A stretch of 51,779 bases of DNA from Lachnospiraceae bacterium. GTDB lineage: Bacteria; Bacillota; Clostridia; Lachnospirales; Lachnospiraceae. This document shows, piece by piece, positions 24,045 to 32,540 of this stretch. The stretch spans positions 1-51,779 of the forward strand of contig JAEEJA010000062.1 in assembly GCA_016281605.1 (NCBI GenBank). Reading direction: 5' to 3'. The notes beneath the pieces were generated by a model, which was given only the letters and a program-made list of their open reading frames with translations, ran no database searches and was not told where the DNA came from. Positions within the stretch are counted from its first letter, which is position 1. Every line of letters starts with the position of its first letter. The translations under genes were made by a program, and so were the position numbers.

Positions 24045-24990
24045 CTAATGAGTTTTTACTTAAATTTCCATTCCATACATTTTCTATTATACCTGCAAAC
24101 TCAAATGAAAATGACCAATCCGAAAGTATGTTTTCACCAATATTTTCAACTATTATCTTTCCTTCAATGTGCTTATTATAAAAAGATGTACTTTTAAAGG
24201 ATATTTTAACAGATGGATTTGCATTAGAATCATAAAGAATTGTTGGTTTATAAGATTCGGTAGTTGATGTAGAAATATAATCGCCTTTTAGAATAAAAGA
24301 CACCGGTGCACTTGGAATTTGACCCTCACCTTTTATGATATATCCAAATGACATCTCAGAACCCGGATTTATGAGATTATTATAATCCTGAGGTTTTAAA
24401 TTATAACTGTAATAATTATTTGACTCTGAATCTGCCTTTGTAGATTTGATTAAATTAGCATTACTATCATCACTTAAATTTTCGCTATTGTTTAAATAGT
24501 TTTGTACGGATTCGTAAGGCTCTTCTTCCTGAATCGATGCGTTCCATATGGATGTTATCTTTCCATCCACAGTAAAGGCAATATCAGATAAATCGACTGT
24601 TTTAGAAGTATTATTTCTGATCTTTACTTCACAAACAGCTGATTCACCCCATTGATTTTGTGTATCAAAAGAAATACTTACGGAATCTTCTGTCTTATTG
24701 TTATGATAATACTCTCTTTGTTTTGCTTTAGGAAAGAAATCCAAGGATACAAATGTTCCCTCTTCTAGAGTTGTGACTTCACTTTCCGAAAAAACAGAGG
24801 GAATGTAAGAATTCAGGAACGATGATTTGCGATTATCCTTTGTTAATGTAGTCTTTCCGAAAGCTGTATTTGTAAGATTTTCAGTGGGTTGGATTACAAC
24901 AAATGATATTATTAGTAGTATAGATACTATCTTATATTGAATATTGTTGTATTTTCTTTTATATGTTCTATTTTTTATTCTGTTTTTCAT
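24007..24990 (-). CDS. Secreted N-terminal part of the polymorphic toxin (CBM2-like domains)
   Basis: A 327-residue product with a basic start and a hydrophobic signal segment (about residues 20-45). Two repeats follow with the look of carbohydrate-binding modules of family 2 or 3: VSISFDTQNQWGESAVCEVKI, ITSIWNASI and GSEMSFGYII in the first, and VKISFKSTSFYNKHIEGKI, ENIGENILSDWSFSFEF and ENVWNGNL in the second. It ends at TAA 24007, just inside the open frame of the toxin part, which lies in the +1 frame. The copy at 39577-40248 shares its first 180 residues. It probably anchors the toxin to the outside or to glycan. Confidence 0.7.
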   Translation of the reverse strand: MKNRIKNRTYKRKYNNIQYKIVSILLIISFVVIQPTENLTNTAFGKTTLTKDNRKSSFLNSYIPSVFSESEVTTLEEGTFVSLDFFPKAKQREYYHNNKTEDSVSISFDTQNQWGESAVCEVKIRNNTSKTVDLSDIAFTVDGKITSIWNASIQEEEPYESVQNYLNNSENLSDDSNANLIKSTKADSESNNYYSYNLKPQDYNNLINPGSEMSFGYIIKGEGQIPSAPVSFILKGDYISTSTTESYKPTILYDSNANPSVKISFKSTSFYNKHIEGKIIVENIGENILSDWSFSFEFAGIIENVWNGNLSKNSLAVKGFDFQYDFQ

Positions 24991-25024
24991 TTTATATTAT
25001 TTCCTCATAATCCTCTTTATAATC

Positions 25025-25307
25025 ATATTATACGAAGTAATTTAGGTTATACCTCGAAAATTTCCTATGAAAATTTTCTCGGTAACTTATGAGACACTTC
25101 GTGTCTACGCAGATTTCGTAAACGAAACCTGCTGAAGTTGCTTCGCAACTTCTCATAAGTTATATTATACGATGTTATTTAGGTTATACCTCGAAAATTT
25201 CCTATGAAAATTTTCTCGGTAACTTATGAGACACTTCGTGTCTACGCAGATTTCGTAAACGAAACCTGCTGAAGTTGCTTCGCAACTTCTCATAAGTTAT
25301 ATTATTA
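25025..25307. repeat. Two tandem 137-bp units with cloverleaf-like folding
   Basis: Units start at 25025 and 25162 and are almost identical. In unit 1: a hairpin with arms 25056-25063 and 25071-25078; an outer stem TAACTTATGAG (25083-25093) with CTCATAAGTTA (25152-25162); and inside it three hairpins, GACACTTCGTGTC (25093-25105), 25109-25132 (GCAG, TTCGT / ACGAA, CTGC) and GAAGTTGCTTCGCAACTTC (25134-25152). No open frame is present. It fills most of the 361-base gap between feoB and the toxin gene. It may be a mobile palindromic repeat or a structured RNA. Confidence 0.85.
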
Positions 25308-25351
25308 TGATTGTTTGTGTATAAGTATTAATTCATTTTTACTAAAAATAG

Positions 25352-27700
25352 TCACATAATAATCATCCCTATAAGTCTCACAATCAATGCTGCGATCCAG
25401 GCTACAGCGCACTGCCATAGGACCATGTATACAGCCCAGTGTCTGCCTAATTCTCTTCTTACTGCTGCAACTGCAGCAACACAAGGCGTATAAAGCAAAC
25501 TAAATACAAGCAGAGAAGCTGCACTTAACGGAGCCATAGCAGCAGTTACTCCACCATCATTCTTGAATAACACTTTAAGAACAGATACAACACTTTCCTT
25601 TGCCATAAAGCCACTGATAAGAGATGTTACTATTCGCCAATCCCCAAGACCCACAGGTATCATGATAGGAGCTATAACACCGGAAATTGTAGCTAGAATA
25701 CTGTCCTTAGAATCCTTTACCAGATTAAATCTAAAATCAAAGCTCTGTAAAAACCAGACTATGATTGTAGCTATAAGAATCACAGAAAAAGCTTTCTGTA
25801 TAAAATCCTTAGATTTTTCCCAAAGAAGCTGTCCTACGTTTCTTACACCCGGCATTCTATAATTAGGCAGCTCCATAACAAATGGAACCGCTTCACCCTT
25901 AAAAATTGTCTTTTTATAAATCAATGATACCAAAATCGCAGTTATGATTCCAAGTACATATAGGCCTATCATAATTAAAGCCTTATATTCCGAGAAAAAT
26001 GAATTAACAAAAAAAGCATATATGGGTAGTTTTGCAGTGCAGCTCATAAAAGGAGTAAGAAGGATTGTCATCTTTCTGTCTCTCTCACTTGGAAGAGTTC
26101 TGGATGACATTATCGCAGGTACAGTACATCCAAAACCTATCAATAATGGAACCATACTCCTTCCTGAAAGCCCCAACTTGTGTAAGAGCTTATCCATAAC
26201 AAATGCAACTCTTGCTATGTATCCACTATCCTCAAGAAGTGATAAAAAGAAAAACATCGTAACTATTATCGGAAGAAAACTAAGTACACTTCCTACACCC
26301 TCAAATATTCCTTTTATTACAAGTCCACGAAGAACGGAATTTACACCTATTGTTTTTAGCCATACACCTACAAATGTTGTTACCTTTCCAATTCCAAGAT
26401 CTAAAAGCTCCTGAAGATATGCTCCAATAACATTAAATGTCAGATAAAAAACCAATCCCATAATACATATAAATACAGGAATTGCGCTATATTTTCCCGT
26501 AAGTACCTTATCAATCATCTGGCTTTTTTTTCGACCTTTATTTTCTTTTGGTTTTATAACACACTCTTCACAGGCCTTTAGAATAAAAGAAAATCGCATA
26601 TCTGCAATAGCAGCGTTTTTATCCATACCGCTTTCCTTTTCAAGCTGTATGGTAAGATGCTCCAGAAGTTCTTTTTCATTTTGATCAAGATCTAAATTCT
26701 TTAATATTAAAGGGTCTCCTTCAATTAGCTTAGAAGCTGCAAATCTTAAAGGTATATCCGCTTCTTTGGCATGATCTTCTACCAGGTGCATAACTGCATG
26801 CATACATCTGTGAACAGCGCCTCCATGATCACTATTATCGCAAAAATCCTGTCTTACCGGCTTTTCCTGATATTTCGCTATATGCATAGCATGCTCTACA
26901 AGTTCATGTATACCCTGATTTTTAGCAGCGGATATAGGTACAACAGGAGTTCCCAGCATGGATTCTAAAAGGTTTACATCTATAGAGCCGCCGTTAGAAG
27001 TCATTTCATCCATCATATTTAGAGCAACTACTACCGGAACATCCATTTCCAAAAGCTGCATGGTTAGGTAAAGATTTCTCTCAATATTTGTAGCATCAAC
27101 TATATTTATGACAGCTTTGGGCTTTGATTTCATAACAAAATCCCTGGATACAATCTCTTCGCTTGAGTAGGGTGACATGGAGTAAATTCCGGGAAGATCA
27201 GTTATTATCGTATTCTTATATCCAAGAATCATACCGTCTTTTTTATCTACAGTAACCCCCGGAAAATTTCCTACGTGCTGCCTTGTACCGGTCAATTGAT
27301 TAAATAATGTTGTCTTACCACTATTTTGATTGCCTACTAAGGCAAAGGTAAGTGTTTCATCTTCAGGTAGTGCTTTACCTGTTCCTTTAGGGTGAAACTT
27401 TCCGCCCTCTCCAAATCCCGGATGATTACTTTTCTTCTTTTCTTTGTTTTGCTTTGGCTTTTCATTTATTTTTTCATCCACAGCTTTTATATCAATTTTT
27501 GAAGCATCATCAAGACGTAAAGTGAGCTCATATCCATGTATGCGGATTTCCATGGGGTCTCCCATAGGCGCAAATTTAATAATCTCTACGATAGCTCCCG
27601 GTATAACTCCCATATCCAGGAAGTGCTGTCTTAGGGCTCCACTTCCGCCTACTGACTCTATAATTGCTTTCTTTCCGATTTCTAATTCTTTTAATGTCAT
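25352..27700 (-). CDS. feoB: Ferrous iron transporter FeoB with fused N-terminal FeoA domain
   Basis: GTP-dependent Fe(II) uptake across the cytoplasmic membrane. Residues 1-75 are a FeoA (SH3-like) domain, joined by a Lys-rich linker to the FeoB G domain with G1 GNQNSGKT (123-130), G2 GVTVDKK, G3 DLPG and G4 NMMD. The C-terminal half has the two Gate helical regions and many membrane helices (GRSMVPLLIGFGCTVPAI). The whole protein has 782 residues. The ATG at 27700 (AAGGA just upstream) is preferred to the longer frame from 27730. The FeoA-FeoB fusion is known in some Firmicutes and ensures one-to-one expression. It follows argD behind a hairpin, so it probably has its own promoter. Confidence 0.95.
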   Translation of the reverse strand: MTLKELEIGKKAIIESVGGSGALRQHFLDMGVIPGAIVEIIKFAPMGDPMEIRIHGYELTLRLDDASKIDIKAVDEKINEKPKQNKEKKKSNHPGFGEGGKFHPKGTGKALPEDETLTFALVGNQNSGKTTLFNQLTGTRQHVGNFPGVTVDKKDGMILGYKNTIITDLPGIYSMSPYSSEEIVSRDFVMKSKPKAVINIVDATNIERNLYLTMQLLEMDVPVVVALNMMDEMTSNGGSIDVNLLESMLGTPVVPISAAKNQGIHELVEHAMHIAKYQEKPVRQDFCDNSDHGGAVHRCMHAVMHLVEDHAKEADIPLRFAASKLIEGDPLILKNLDLDQNEKELLEHLTIQLEKESGMDKNAAIADMRFSFILKACEECVIKPKENKGRKKSQMIDKVLTGKYSAIPVFICIMGLVFYLTFNVIGAYLQELLDLGIGKVTTFVGVWLKTIGVNSVLRGLVIKGIFEGVGSVLSFLPIIVTMFFFLSLLEDSGYIARVAFVMDKLLHKLGLSGRSMVPLLIGFGCTVPAIMSSRTLPSERDRKMTILLTPFMSCTAKLPIYAFFVNSFFSEYKALIMIGLYVLGIITAILVSLIYKKTIFKGEAVPFVMELPNYRMPGVRNVGQLLWEKSKDFIQKAFSVILIATIIVWFLQSFDFRFNLVKDSKDSILATISGVIAPIMIPVGLGDWRIVTSLISGFMAKESVVSVLKVLFKNDGGVTAAMAPLSAASLLVFSLLYTPCVAAVAAVRRELGRHWAVYMVLWQCAVAWIAALIVRLIGMIIM

Positions 27701-27730
27701 TTTCCTTGGCAAACTCCTTAAAAAGCACAA

Positions 27731-27763
27731 TTAACTCAGCCGGTAAAAAACCGACTGAGTTAA
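27731..27763 (-). terminator. Hairpin between argD and feoB, probable terminator
   Basis: TTAACTCAG and CTGAGTTAA (27731-27739, 27755-27763) with an inner CGGT/ACCG stem form a long hairpin just past the argD stop. On the minus strand a short T run (CTTTTT) comes about ten bases later, so termination may be partial. Confidence 0.65.
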
Positions 27764-27769
27764 ACAATA

Positions 27770-28960
27770 CTATTTTTCAATATCTGAAAGTACCTCATCA
27801 AAAGCATTTACCATCTTGTCAATATCCTCTTTTCCAACAATAAGAGGTGGAACGATTCTAACTACATTTGAGCCTGCCCCGATAACTACAATCTTCTTTT
27901 CCATCATGGCTGAGACTATCTCAGAAGGTGCTATATCAAATTCGATTCCCATCATAAGTCCTAAACCACGCACATCTTTAATTAGTTTATGATTTTCTTT
28001 TAATGTAAGAAGCTTTTCCCTTAAATACGAACTCATTTCATTTACATTTTCAAGTATATTCTTTTCCCTGAAGAGCTCAAATACCTTGCATACTGCTGCA
28101 CATGCTAAAGGATTTCCTCCATAGGTTGTTCCGTGATCTCCGACTGTAAGAGCTTCAGAAACCTTATCAGAAGCCACAAATGCACCGACCGGCACACCAC
28201 AACCAAGGGCTTTTGCAGTGGTAAGTACATCCGGTTTGATACCATAATGCTGATACGCAAACATCTTTCCTGTTCTACCCATACCACACTGAATCTCATC
28301 AGATATCATTACTACATCATGTTCATCACACAGAGCTCTTACACCCTTTATAAATTCATCAGTTGCAGGATATATACCTCCCTCTCCCTGAAGGTCTTCC
28401 ATAATGATTGCACAAGTATCATCTGTTATCAGATCCTTAACGCTATCTAAATTATTGTATTCTGCAAACTTAACTCCTCCGATTAGAGGTTCAAAAGGAG
28501 TTCGATAATGCTCTGTTCCCGTAACCGAAAGTGCTCCCATGCTCCTTCCGTGAAATGAATGCTCAAAAGCTATTATCTCTCCCTTAGAATCTTTGTTCTG
28601 AAGCCATTTATACTTCCTTGCAAGCTTGATAGCCCCCTCTATAGCTTCTGTGCCACTATTAGTAAAGAAGACTTTATCAAGTCCGGTTGCCTCGGCTATG
28701 TACTCTGCTGCCTTTATCAATGAAGGTGTGTAATAAAGATTTGAAATATGAATAAGCTTTTTAATCTGATCATAAAGCGCTTCTTCAAACTCACTGCAAC
28801 CATATCCCAGAGCATTAACAGCGATTCCGGCTCCCATATCCAGGTATTTTTCTCCATTTACATCAGTAAGATACATACCCTCTCCACTTTCAAAAACCAC
28901 TTTACGATTATAAGTATGTATAAGATGCTTATTTAATAAATTTATATCATTATAATCCAT
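27770..28960 (-). CDS. argD: Acetylornithine aminotransferase
   Basis: PLP-dependent transamination of N-acetylglutamate semialdehyde to N-acetylornithine in arginine synthesis. The 396-residue protein has the class III marks FTNSGTEAIEGAIKLARK, FHGRSMGALSVTG, the EDLQGEGG segment, ISDEIQCGMGRTGK and the PLP lysine in LTTAKALGCGVP. It is the third gene of argC-argB-argD, 30 bases after argB. Confidence 0.93.
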   Translation of the reverse strand: MDYNDINLLNKHLIHTYNRKVVFESGEGMYLTDVNGEKYLDMGAGIAVNALGYGCSEFEEALYDQIKKLIHISNLYYTPSLIKAAEYIAEATGLDKVFFTNSGTEAIEGAIKLARKYKWLQNKDSKGEIIAFEHSFHGRSMGALSVTGTEHYRTPFEPLIGGVKFAEYNNLDSVKDLITDDTCAIIMEDLQGEGGIYPATDEFIKGVRALCDEHDVVMISDEIQCGMGRTGKMFAYQHYGIKPDVLTTAKALGCGVPVGAFVASDKVSEALTVGDHGTTYGGNPLACAAVCKVFELFREKNILENVNEMSSYLREKLLTLKENHKLIKDVRGLGLMMGIEFDIAPSEIVSAMMEKKIVVIGAGSNVVRIVPPLIVGKEDIDKMVNAFDEVLSDIEK

Positions 28961-28990
28961 AACTGCCAGCCTCCAATTATAAAAGATTTA

Positions 28991-29905
28991 TTATTTCTCA
29001 TTGTAGTAAAGTCTTTTAGAACCGTCTATTATTGCAGTTCCAACACCCTTCTTGGTAAAGAATTCCAGAAGCAGACAATGATCTCTTCTACCATCGAGTA
29101 TATGCACCCTTCCAACACCCTTCTTAACTGCGTCAGTACAATTGAGAATCTTTGGAAGCATACCACCACTTATAGTTCCATCCTCTATAAGCTCTTCAGC
29201 CTGCTTTAAGGTAAGTACGGATATAAGACTTTCTTCATCATCAGGGTCCTTATAAACACCCTCAACATCTGTAAGGAAGGCAAGTTTTTCAGCTCCAAGC
29301 GCAACAGCAACAGCACTGGCTGCATCATCAGCATTTATATTGTAGGTTGCTCCATGTGCTCCCATGGCTATAGGTGCAATAACCGGAATATAATCATTAT
29401 CAAGAAGTGCACTTACAAGTCCCGGATTAACTGTTGTTATGTCTCCCACATAGCCAATATCATTACCGTTTGGCATCTTTTTTTCAGCATGCATCATACC
29501 GGCATCCTTACCGGATATACCAACAGCCTTAACACCTAATCTTTCTATCATTTGAACAAGATTCTTATTAACTCTGTTAAGAACCATCTCTGCTATTTCC
29601 ATGGTTTCATCATCTGTAACTCTGAAACCATCGATAAACTCCGGCTCTTTTCCAACCTTTCCTATCCAGCGGCTTATTTCCTTTCCTCCGCCATGAACTA
29701 TAACAGGCTTCATACCTACAAGCTTAAGGAGAACAACATCCTTTATAACGCTTTCCTCGAGGCTTTTATCTGTCATAGCACTTCCGCCATACTTTACCAC
29801 TACTATTTTATTATTAAAATCTCTTATGTAAGGAAGCGCCTCTATAAGAGTCTCTGCCTTATCTGTTATCTTTCCCAAAAATTTTTCTTTTTCTTCTGCT
29901 GTCAT
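28991..29905 (-). CDS. argB: Acetylglutamate kinase
   Basis: Phosphorylates N-acetylglutamate with ATP, the step often inhibited by arginine. The 304-residue protein has VVKYGGSAM near the N-terminus, [11 protein letters not shown], the [27 protein letters not shown] segment and GGMLPKI. An N-terminal helix before the kinase fold is present, as in arginine-sensitive enzymes. It lies between argC and argD on the same transcript. Confidence 0.94.
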   Translation of the reverse strand: MTAEEKEKFLGKITDKAETLIEALPYIRDFNNKIVVVKYGGSAMTDKSLEESVIKDVVLLKLVGMKPVIVHGGGKEISRWIGKVGKEPEFIDGFRVTDDETMEIAEMVLNRVNKNLVQMIERLGVKAVGISGKDAGMMHAEKKMPNGNDIGYVGDITTVNPGLVSALLDNDYIPVIAPIAMGAHGATYNINADDAASAVAVALGAEKLAFLTDVEGVYKDPDDEESLISVLTLKQAEELIEDGTISGGMLPKILNCTDAVKKGVGRVHILDGRRDHCLLLEFFTKKGVGTAIIDGSKRLYYNEK

Positions 29906-29944
29906 GTGTGCTAGCCTCCATCTTTTTTTACTATAACTTATACT

Positions 29945-31057
29945 TTACGGAAACATCGGAACAAGCTTTAATCCGGTATTTTCCGGAAGTCCAAACAAAA
30001 GATTCATGTTTTGGACTGCCTGTCCTGCAGCTCCCTTGACTACATTATCAAGTGCTCCCATTACTACAACTCTGTTTGTTCTTTCATCTACAACAAAGTT
30101 TATATCTACAAAGTTACTTCCCTTAACCCATCTGGTTTCAGGACAAACTCCCTTTTTAAGCAGTCTTATAAAATACTCATCTTTATAATATTTTTCATAA
30201 GCATTTCTAATATCATCATAGGTATACTTACCGGTAAGTTTAGCATAAGATGTAGCAAGTATACCTCTGTCCATAGGTATCAGGTGAGGAGTAAAGTTAA
30301 GCTTTAGTGCTTTACTGCCCCCTGCATATCCCTCATCATACTCTCTCTGTCCGACAGTAAATATGTTTTCATCACTGTTTCCGGCCAGAAAAGCATATCC
30401 TAATTGCTCTTCTATCTCCGGAGTATGTCTGTGACTTGCAACCGCATAAGCCTTTATACTTTCATTTACTTCACAGTAAAGATTTGGAACCTTTGCACCT
30501 CTTCCCGCTCCGCTGGTGCCTGACTTCGCATCAATTATAATACTATCTGTGTCTATCATGTGCTCTCTCACTAGCGGATATAAAGAAAGGATGGAGGTTG
30601 TTGTATAGCATCCCGGATTCGCTATCAGGCGCGCTCCCCGTATATTGTCTCTGTTTAACTCGCAAAGTCCGTATACTGCTTCATGTAAAAACTGTTGAGC
30701 CTTATGCTCTATACCATACCACTTAGTATAAACTCCGGCGTTCTTAAGTCTAAAGTCAGCAGATATATCTATTATCTTAGAATTGGAAAGTATATCCTCA
30801 TTGATAACTCCGGCCAGATAACCCTGAGGAGTAGCTGTGAATATTACATCTGCTTCCTTTGAAAGCTCATCCAAATTATCATCTAAGCACTTACTATCCA
30901 CAAGCTTAAACATATTTCCATACACATCGCTATAATCCTGATCTACATAGCTTCGTGATCCATACCAGATAATCTCTGCTTCCTTATGTCCGAGGAGTAT
31001 CCTTACAAGCTCCTGTCCTGCATATCCTGTAGATCCTATAATTCCAACTTTAATCAT
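29945..31057 (-). CDS. argC: N-acetyl-gamma-glutamyl-phosphate reductase
   Basis: NADPH-dependent reduction of N-acetylglutamyl phosphate. GIIGSTGYAGQELVRIL is the nucleotide-binding motif, ANPGCYTTTSILSLYP carries the catalytic Cys, and HRHTPEIEEQL is the conserved segment after it. Length is 370 residues, a little above the usual 345. The ATG at 31057 has GGAGG upstream and overlaps the end of thiN by 8 bases, so the arg genes are translationally coupled to the rpe-thiN transcript. No argJ or argA is in the window. Confidence 0.94.
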   Translation of the reverse strand: MIKVGIIGSTGYAGQELVRILLGHKEAEIIWYGSRSYVDQDYSDVYGNMFKLVDSKCLDDNLDELSKEADVIFTATPQGYLAGVINEDILSNSKIIDISADFRLKNAGVYTKWYGIEHKAQQFLHEAVYGLCELNRDNIRGARLIANPGCYTTTSILSLYPLVREHMIDTDSIIIDAKSGTSGAGRGAKVPNLYCEVNESIKAYAVASHRHTPEIEEQLGYAFLAGNSDENIFTVGQREYDEGYAGGSKALKLNFTPHLIPMDRGILATSYAKLTGKYTYDDIRNAYEKYYKDEYFIRLLKKGVCPETRWVKGSNFVDINFVVDERTNRVVVMGALDNVVKGAAGQAVQNMNLLFGLPENTGLKLVPMFP

Positions 31058-31742
31058 ATAATTCCTCCGTTCCGGTTATCCTTTTATCTCTATCACTTAC
31101 ACTTTCTATTACTATAAGTATACCTGATTTAAATATAACCTCACCCTCAGGCTCTATAAACTCATTACTTATACATCTGTCACTTTCCTTTACCAAGGTA
31201 AAATCAGAAAGAGGATACTTAAATCCCGAAAGACTTAATCCACAAACCTCATCTGTGTATGACATAAATGAGATGTATTTATCAAAGTAATCTCTTTTTC
31301 TAACCTTAAAGCTTCTGTCCTTCATATACATACATGAATAATCATCTATAATATAATATGAAATCCCGTCACAAAGCGCTCTGTAAAGTATTCCAATGTT
31401 TGCAAGAAAATGGTCAAGCCTTCCACCTGTAGCCCCAACTATATGTGCTTCCCTTACGCACTTTTCTTTACATAAAAAAAGCGCAAGACCGGCATCAGTT
31501 TCATCCTTTTCTGGCGGATATTTATAAACCTCAACCCCTTGCATACCTTCATATCGAGACCGTACATCTTCACTTACACTGTCAAAATCTCCGATCATAT
31601 AATCAGGTTTTAATCCTAACTTATCACATGCATCCAACCCCGAATCGATGCAAATTATGATATCATAATCCAGACTTTGTATATAATCCCTTATAAATCT
31701 GAGATTATATACACCTCCGGAAAACACTAACGCTTTGGACAT
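31050..31742 (-). CDS. thiN: Thiamine pyrophosphokinase
   Basis: Transfers pyrophosphate from ATP to thiamine, giving thiamine diphosphate. The 230-residue protein has CIDSGLDACDKLGLKPDYMIGDFDSV near the N-terminus, PPEKDETDAGLAL and GATGGRLDHFLANI, all typical of the family. It follows rpe by 17 bases, its usual Firmicutes neighbour, and its stop codon overlaps the argC start. Confidence 0.92.
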   Translation of the reverse strand: MSKALVFSGGVYNLRFIRDYIQSLDYDIIICIDSGLDACDKLGLKPDYMIGDFDSVSEDVRSRYEGMQGVEVYKYPPEKDETDAGLALFLCKEKCVREAHIVGATGGRLDHFLANIGILYRALCDGISYYIIDDYSCMYMKDRSFKVRKRDYFDKYISFMSYTDEVCGLSLSGFKYPLSDFTLVKESDRCISNEFIEPEGEVIFKSGILIVIESVSDRDKRITGTEELYD

Positions 31743-31759
31743 AAGCTTATCCCTTTTTA

Positions 31760-32413
31760 TTACTTTTCACATTTTTCTTTCAACACAAAAACATTTTTTT
31801 CTATATCACCTGAAAACACAGCGGTCCCTGCAACTATAACGTCTGTTCCGCACTCAACAGCAACATTTATATTATCCTTAGTTACACCGCCGTCAATTTC
31901 AATGATATAATCATATCCATGCTCTTGTCTTAACCTTTTAAGCTCTCTAACCTTAGAAAGCTCTTTCTCTATCATCAACTGACCACCAAAGCCCGGATGA
32001 ACAGTCATCACGAGAACTCTGTCAGCAAACTCAAGATACTCCTCTATATCAGCTACCGATGATTCCGGATTAATAACTATACCGGCCTCCATCCCATAAT
32101 CTCTGATTCTCAAAAGATTGTTTTTCAAATCCTTACATGCTTCATAATGAATAAGTAAGCTGTTTGCTCCACTTTCACAAAAGTTCTTTATATATCTCTC
32201 AGGCTTTTCTATCATTAGATGTACATCAAAAAAAAGGGCTGTTTCCTTCCTGATTGAAGTTATGAGAGGCATGCCAAACGAAATCGAAGGAACGAACATA
32301 CCATCCATAACATCTATATGCAGAAGCTTTATACCTGACTTCTCAAGTATTTTTATATTTTCACCCAATCTGTTAAAATCAGCTGCTAATATCGACGGAG
32401 CTAATAGAGACAT
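31760..32413 (-). CDS. rpe: Ribulose-phosphate 3-epimerase
   Basis: Interconverts ribulose 5-phosphate and xylulose 5-phosphate; the product of xylB enters here. A 217-residue TIM barrel with APSILAADF, HIDVMDGMFVPSISFG (metal His and Asp), FDVHLMIEKP, MTVHPGFGGQ and EIDGGV. In most Firmicutes rsgA stands between prkC and rpe; here only 127 non-coding bases do. Confidence 0.95.
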   Translation of the reverse strand: MSLLAPSILAADFNRLGENIKILEKSGIKLLHIDVMDGMFVPSISFGMPLITSIRKETALFFDVHLMIEKPERYIKNFCESGANSLLIHYEACKDLKNNLLRIRDYGMEAGIVINPESSVADIEEYLEFADRVLVMTVHPGFGGQLMIEKELSKVRELKRLRQEHGYDYIIEIDGGVTKDNINVAVECGTDVIVAGTAVFSGDIEKNVFVLKEKCEK

Positions 32414-32540
32414 CTTATATTTCCTCTTTCAACAGTTTTTTCGGTTTATCTCCGATGTTTTTCCAAATATATCAAGTAAATCAATCAACATTCTCCCCAT
32501 GAGAGCCAACCTAACCCTCATGGAAAGAAACTGTAATTCA

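Noticed and set aside
25025-25307. CRISPR array
   Set aside because: Only two units of 137 bp, no unique spacers between them and no cas genes; it is a tandem structured repeat.
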